This document shows, piece by piece, positions 5,808 through 9,063 of a DNA stretch of 9,063 bases; position 1 is the first letter of the stretch, and every line of letters starts with the position of its first letter. The DNA lies in contig JAGLCZ010000521.1 in the NCBI GenBank assembly GCA_023145975.1, forward strand, positions 1 through 9,063, in the 5' to 3' direction. The stretch is from Candidatus Hydrogenedentota bacterium (lineage in GTDB: Bacteria > Hydrogenedentota > Hydrogenedentia > Hydrogenedentales > CAITNO01). Position numbers and translations under genes: made by a program. Under the pieces are notes generated by a model, which was not told the DNA's origin, did not search any database, and saw only the letters and a program-made list of their open reading frames with translations.

Positions 5808-6989
5808 ATGTTTGATGATCTTACACGTTTTAAAGCTGCTGCAACGGGGCGATGTTCTTCCTGGGATGTTTCCGGGCGTAACCGTGATGTGTGGCAGATA
5901 CCTGCGGGAAAAACGGTAACCCTTGCTGATATTCAGGGACCGGGACGCATTACGCATATCTGGATGACACAGCCCTGTCATTATCGCAGTGTGTTGCTGA
6001 AAATCACCTGGGATGATGCTAAAGAGCCGAGTGTGTTGGTACCGCTGGGCGATTTTTTTGGATTGGGACATACCATTGTCAACAGTTACCAGAGTTCTCT
6101 TTTCACTGCATCCACGCAGAATAACAATCAGATGGAGCAAGGGTGTGCGTTGAATTGTTATGTGCCTATGCCGTTTCGAAAACGCGCTCATGTGGAACTG
6201 GTCAATGAATCCGACGAAGACCATTTTCAGTATTTCTATGTAGACTATGAAACCTATGATAAGCCGCTGGATGCGAGTGAGATGTATTTTCATTCCGAAT
6301 TCAGACGGCAGAACCCTTTTGGGGGCTGGGCGCACGAAATCCCGGTGAATGAGCCTTTGGTGGATGTGGCGAACAAGGAGCGGGTGGCGTGGAATAACAA
6401 TTATGTTATTTTGAACAGCAAAGGTGCCGGGCATTATATTGGCTGTAACCTCAGTGTTACCAACTTTGATACGCTGTGGTGGGGGGAAGGGGATGACATG
6501 ATTTGGGTGGATGGCTATAAGTGGCCTCCCGATCTGCATGGTACCGGCAGCGAGGACTATTTGAATCAGGCGTGGGGTATGCAGAAGAACGCTTTCGACC
6601 GGAACGGCTCCTCCATACACGAAGCCGATACCGGGGGGTATCAGACCAGTTATGTACATCACCTTGAGAACCCCGTGCGTTTCAATAAGGAAATCAAGGT
6701 AACTATCGAAGTGGGGCATGGTAACCATCTGCGGAACGAAGTTAGCAGCGTTGCGTACTGGTACGCCAAAGAACCGACGCAAGTCATCGCGCCGCCGCCC
6801 GTGGAAAAACGTGCTCCCGTGAAAAAGGATGCCTATAATCGCTGGGCGCCTGATCCGGAAAATCAGAGTACCACCCAGAAAATAAAAATGACATCAGAAA
6901 TGCGTGAAATCAAAAAACTCTGGAAACAGACCCGCACGGATACGATCAGGAAGGTCGATACAACGCGAAAATATTTTAATAAAAAATAA
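5808..6989 (+). CDS. GH172 / DUF2961 family glycoside hydrolase
   Basis: The 393-residue product shows the conserved path of DUF2961 (GH172): SSWDVSGRNRD (17-27), IQGPGRITHIWMT (42-54), VPLGDFFGLGH (78-88), NCYVPMPFRKRA (116-127), GTGSEDY (245-251) and an EVGHG stretch (301-305). GH172 includes alpha-D-fructofuranosidase/difructose-anhydride synthase and alpha-arabinofuranosidase activities. Glu249 is a plausible catalytic residue by position, but this is inferred. No signal peptide is seen, so it probably acts in the cytoplasm. After about residue 323 comes a 70-residue Pro/Lys-rich, charged tail that looks outside the core fold. ATG 5808 has AAGGAG seven bases upstream. It has its own promoter and no sugar transporter or regulator beside it, so the substrate is not predictable. 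Confidence 0.9.
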   Translation: MFDDLTRFKAAATGRCSSWDVSGRNRDVWQIPAGKTVTLADIQGPGRITHIWMTQPCHYRSVLLKITWDDAKEPSVLVPLGDFFGLGHTIVNSYQSSLFTASTQNNNQMEQGCALNCYVPMPFRKRAHVELVNESDEDHFQYFYVDYETYDKPLDASEMYFHSEFRRQNPFGGWAHEIPVNEPLVDVANKERVAWNNNYVILNSKGAGHYIGCNLSVTNFDTLWWGEGDDMIWVDGYKWPPDLHGTGSEDYLNQAWGMQKNAFDRNGSSIHEADTGGYQTSYVHHLENPVRFNKEIKVTIEVGHGNHLRNEVSSVAYWYAKEPTQVIAPPPVEKRAPVKKDAYNRWAPDPENQSTTQKIKMTSEMREIKKLWKQTRTDTIRKVDTTRKYFNKK

Positions 6990-7067
6990 TATGCAAGTGG
7001 ATTATTTATAGCAAAGCCCAAATGAACAAGCATAAAAATAGTTTTTTTTAAAATTATCATTTTGGGG

Positions 7068-7096
7068 TTGAAATTCTGATAAGTGTGTGATAAGAT
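7068..7096 (+). promoter_or_regulatory. Sigma70-like promoter of lgt and the downstream genes
   Basis: TTGAAA (7068-7073) and TAAGAT (7091-7096) are separated by exactly 17 bases, within the AT-rich 6990-7131 spacer. Transcription would start near 7103, placing the -10 inside a longer lgt frame that opens at GTG 7087. This favours ATG 7132 as the true start. Confidence 0.5.
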
Positions 7097-7131
7097 CATT
7101 GCAGGTAAAATTTGGTACTGAAGGGCATGCA

Positions 7132-7728
7132 ATGTATTCTTATCTGCAAATAGGTCAAAGGGCGGTCTCGTCTTATCATGCCTGCCTTATCCTCGCGTTT
7201 GTAGTTGGTGCGTTACTTTTAGCGAGAACACCGCCAGAGGGTTTTTCGTCTGATAAATTACATATTCAATTTAGTGTGATAATTCCAGTTTTCTTGTTGG
7301 CGTTATTCGGTGCTAAGTTCTTTTCTCTTGTTTTGGATGAAGGAAGCTGGTCTTTTCGGAACTTTTTGCTTTGGCGTGGCGGGTATTATTATCACGGAGG
7401 ATTAGTTGGCGGTGTTTTAGGTTATGTTCTGTATTTGCGGTGGACGGGTAGTCGTATCTTTGATGGGTTGGATTGGATGTCCCCTTTTGCAGCACTAGGT
7501 GAGGCTATAGCGCGTGTTGGGTGTTTTCTTGCGGGATGTTGTTATGGGAAAACAAGTGGTGTATTAACGGCTGTTGTGTATCCCGCCCATTCTCCCGTCT
7601 GGAGTAAGCAAGTTACATCAGGTCTGCTTGATCATTCAGCATCTGCTTCTTTACCGGTACATCCTGCGCCGCTCTATACCTCCTTTGCCATGATTGCGCT
7701 CTTTTTGTTCCTGCGAATATTGCAGTAG
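7132..7728 (+). CDS. lgt: Prolipoprotein diacylglyceryl transferase Lgt, N-terminal part (198 codons, ends at in-frame TAG)
   Basis: Lgt moves a diacylglyceryl group from phosphatidylglycerol to the lipobox cysteine of prolipoproteins in the inner membrane. This segment contains multiple hydrophobic spans, RGGYYYHGGLVGG (82-94, with His88 corresponding to E. coli His103), the signature AIARVGCFLAGCCYG (125-139, with Arg128 corresponding to E. coli Arg143) and HPAPLY (177-182). ATG 7132 has AAGGG six bases upstream. Translation stops at TAG 7726-7728, but the same frame continues with the last conserved Lgt block. The product would lack the final membrane span and the second essential Arg. Options are a recent nonsense mutation, a base-call error, readthrough, or a two-part enzyme. 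TAG is also the natural stop of ffh, trmD and the gene at 7953. Confidence 0.85.
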   Translation: MYSYLQIGQRAVSSYHACLILAFVVGALLLARTPPEGFSSDKLHIQFSVIIPVFLLALFGAKFFSLVLDEGSWSFRNFLLWRGGYYYHGGLVGGVLGYVLYLRWTGSRIFDGLDWMSPFAALGEAIARVGCFLAGCCYGKTSGVLTAVVYPAHSPVWSKQVTSGLLDHSASASLPVHPAPLYTSFAMIALFLFLRILQ

Positions 7729-7956
7729 CATAGGCGGTTTGCAGGGGAGATTTCTTTGCATTATTTGATATGGCATAGTCTTTGTCGTGTTGTAATTGAG
7801 TATTTCAGGGATGATATGCCGCGATTGTCAACTGGATGGACCGTTACACAAACGGGTGCAGCCGGTATGTTCGTAATTTTTTTATTGCTTTTGCTTTGGC
7901 AATATGCACGGCGCGGGAAATTTGCCGCACTTCAATTCAAGGAGAAACAATTATGA
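7729..7956 (+). pseudogene. lgt: Lgt C-terminal part downstream of the amber codon
   Basis: This is the same frame as the preceding lgt segment, with no shift. It reads HRRFAGEISLHYLIWHSLCR and then VVIEYFRDD, matching the last conserved Lgt block (E. coli '-YG-xRiivEFFR'); Arg219 of the joined frame corresponds to E. coli Arg239, which is essential there. A hydrophobic span (MFVIFLLLLLWQY) and a basic end follow, giving a joined length of about 273 residues, near the family norm. If translated alone, TTG 7756 with GGGGAG is the likely start (66 residues). The TGA overlaps the next gene's ATG (ATGA), as expected of an intact coupled gene. No other damage is visible. Confidence 0.8.
7744..7749 (+). 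promoter_or_regulatory. Possible re-initiation site inside lgt
   Basis: GGGGAG lies six bases before TTG 7756, just after the in-frame TAG. It could allow ribosomes to restart and make the C-terminal part separately. It also encodes the Gly-Glu of a moderately conserved Lgt position, so it may be coincidental. Confidence 0.25.
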
Positions 7957-8759
7957 CGGCAGTATTACTTGTTTTGGCATTGGCGGCATCTGCGGCGCCA
8001 GATATTCATGTGGATGAAGATGGGTTTGTTACCATTACGGAAGATTCACTCGAGCAGCGTCGGGATCAGCATTGTATGCAGCTGATGAAAGAGGCGGAGG
8101 AATACTACAATAATGGCGACTATGAGGATATCTCGTTAGCTATTGAGAAATACGAACGGGTCTTTAACAGCGGCGGGGAACTTGCCGAAAATGTGCATCT
8201 TTCCATATTGTATCGTCTGTCAATGCTTTATCAGCGCTATGCTTCTGATGGGTCTTGGCAGAATAAAGGGAATGCCGACAGTTTATGGGCTGACTGGAAA
8301 GAAATATCTAAAACAGGAAATATCCCAGACGAATTTATACAGCATGCGCTGACGATTGTTAAATCACCTGAATACAAAGAAGCCCTGACGCAGGCAATAA
8401 CCTGCAATAATGAGGCAATAGCGCTTCTGCAGGATAATGGCGGCATAAGATTGGCACGATTATATTTTACAAATGCGGATTTGTGTGAACGTGTCGGAGA
8501 CCGATGTGGAAAACATGAGAGAATAATTAATTACATTCAGGCAAGGCAAACTGCAAGAGAAGTGATAAGAAGTGGAGGAGAAGGAAAGCCCGAAGCGAAA
8601 AACATATCAAGAATGGCATTAAAAAATACGCTTCTTTTATTGCAGCGGGAATGGGATGTGGCCCTGGCAAGTCAACTTCTGCAAGATTACAGAGAAGATC
8701 ATGACTTGTTTTCTTCTATCCAACAGATATTGCAGTCTAAAGATAAGACTGAAGAATAG
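7953..8759 (+). CDS. Exported helical, TPR-like protein of unknown function
   Basis: I do not recognise a family. The 268-residue product begins with a short hydrophobic leader MTAVLLVLALAASAA, probably a signal peptide cut near residue 14-15, followed by a DIHVDEDGF stretch. The rest appears alpha-helical with TPR-like segments: LMKEAEEYYNNGDYEDISLAIEKYERVF in pieces, and NNEAIALLQDNGGIRLARLYFTNADLCERVGD-like helices. Three Cys residues (two in ERVGDRCGK vicinity and TCNN) are present. ATG 7953 has AAGGAG eight bases upstream and overlaps the lgt TGA. An ATG at 7836 would add 39 residues but destroys the signal sequence and lacks a site. It likely shares the lgt promoter. A periplasmic or lipid-associated scaffold role is a guess from the context. 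Confidence 0.8.
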   Translation: MTAVLLVLALAASAAPDIHVDEDGFVTITEDSLEQRRDQHCMQLMKEAEEYYNNGDYEDISLAIEKYERVFNSGGELAENVHLSILYRLSMLYQRYASDGSWQNKGNADSLWADWKEISKTGNIPDEFIQHALTIVKSPEYKEALTQAITCNNEAIALLQDNGGIRLARLYFTNADLCERVGDRCGKHERIINYIQARQTAREVIRSGGEGKPEAKNISRMALKNTLLLLQREWDVALASQLLQDYREDHDLFSSIQQILQSKDKTEE

Positions 8760-8770
8760 GGAGTAGATAT

Positions 8771-9063
8771 ATGAAAACATTGATAAAAAGTTTGACTGTA
8801 ATTTTGTTTTTAGGTTCCTTTCTTTTCCTTGGTTCTGTAAACATTGCGGAAAAAGGAGACCTGATTTCCTGGGAACCTGCCCCCATACCCACGGTTGAAT
8901 CTGTTACTTATTCTCCAGATGAAATAATGATGGGCGCACATACGGTACTAGGAGCGTACCCGACGGTCCTTAAATTCGAAGCTAAAAATCCGGAAGATTA
9001 TGATACAAAAAAACGACCCCAGTATCGTCGGAGTCATGTATTTCGTTTCCAAAGACTGAATTA
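8771..9063 (+). CDS. Exported protein of unknown function, 3'-truncated by window edge
   Basis: The frame is open from ATG 8771 to the window end (97 codons plus two bases). It opens with a clear signal peptide: MKTLIKS, then a hydrophobic core VILFLGSFLFLGSV, then NIAEKGD. There is no Cys near the end of the core, so it is not an obvious lipoprotein. The mature part starts with Trp- and Pro-containing sequence (LISWEPAPIPTVES) and includes EIMMGAHTVLGAYPTVLKFE, then a charged stretch DTKKRPQYRRSHVFRF. I recognise no family. GGGAG (8759-8763) lies seven bases upstream, and the start is 11 bases after the previous stop, so it is probably cotranscribed with it. Confidence 0.75.
   Translation, partial: MKTLIKSLTVILFLGSFLFLGSVNIAEKGDLISWEPAPIPTVESVTYSPDEIMMGAHTVLGAYPTVLKFEAKNPEDYDTKKRPQYRRSHVFRFQRLN

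Noticed and set aside
5682..6782. 366-codon open frame on the minus strand
   Set aside because: It lies opposite the GH172 gene, shows no known motifs and has no promoter or Shine-Dalgarno of note.
7087..7131. Earlier GTG start for lgt adding 15 residues
   Set aside because: The -10 of a good promoter lies inside this extension, it lacks a Shine-Dalgarno, and ATG 7132 has a well-spaced AAGGG.
7726..7728. TAG in lgt read as genetic-code recoding (amber decoded as an amino acid)
   Set aside because: TAG serves as the natural terminator of ffh, trmD and the gene ending at 8759, so general reassignment is unlikely; only local readthrough remains possible.

Overview
This is a bacterial chromosome segment of about 47% G+C by eye. 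It is dominated by the translation and secretion cluster ffh-rpsP-khpA-rimM-trmD-rplS, a gene order found in many bacteria. The flanking genes are a YegS/DagK-type lipid kinase, a GH172 (DUF2961) glycosidase and a split lgt. Together with the long acidic bS16 tail they are compatible with a PVC-group bacterium (Lentisphaerota or Kiritimatiellota type), but that is only a weak inference. No mobile element, CRISPR array, tRNA or rRNA is visible.

Layout: (1) 1-842, 3' part of a diacylglycerol-kinase-family gene. (2) 843-1384, 542 bp without a recognised gene. It holds a run of tandem hairpins ending in a T9 tract (889-1084, a candidate structured RNA) and a possible 47-codon membrane or secreted peptide with a textbook Shine-Dalgarno (1166-1309). 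(3) 1385-5258, the six-gene cluster, tightly packed after ffh with one-base or few-base junctions, closed by a strong intrinsic terminator at 5282-5332. (4) 5333-5807, 475 bp holding a possible minus-strand transcript with a 60-codon reading frame, a terminator-like hairpin and a candidate promoter for the next gene. (5) 5808-6989, GH172 glycosidase. (6) 7132-7956, lgt, cut after codon 198 by one in-frame TAG, behind a good sigma70-like promoter. (7) 7953-8759 and 8771-9063 (runs off the window), two exported proteins of unknown function, apparently cotranscribed with lgt.

How the genes work together: Ffh targets membrane and secreted proteins co-translationally. bS16 and bL19 are ribosomal subunit proteins, RimM helps mature the 30S subunit, TrmD makes m1G37 in tRNA, and KhpA is a small RNA-binding protein. 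Lgt would start lipoprotein maturation. The two downstream exported proteins could depend on export but show no clear lipobox.

Most of the window is conserved housekeeping DNA, and I see no convincing new multi-gene system. The points most worth a second look are the in-frame amber codon in lgt, the tandem-hairpin region before ffh, the altered G4 motif of Ffh and the acidic tail on bS16.
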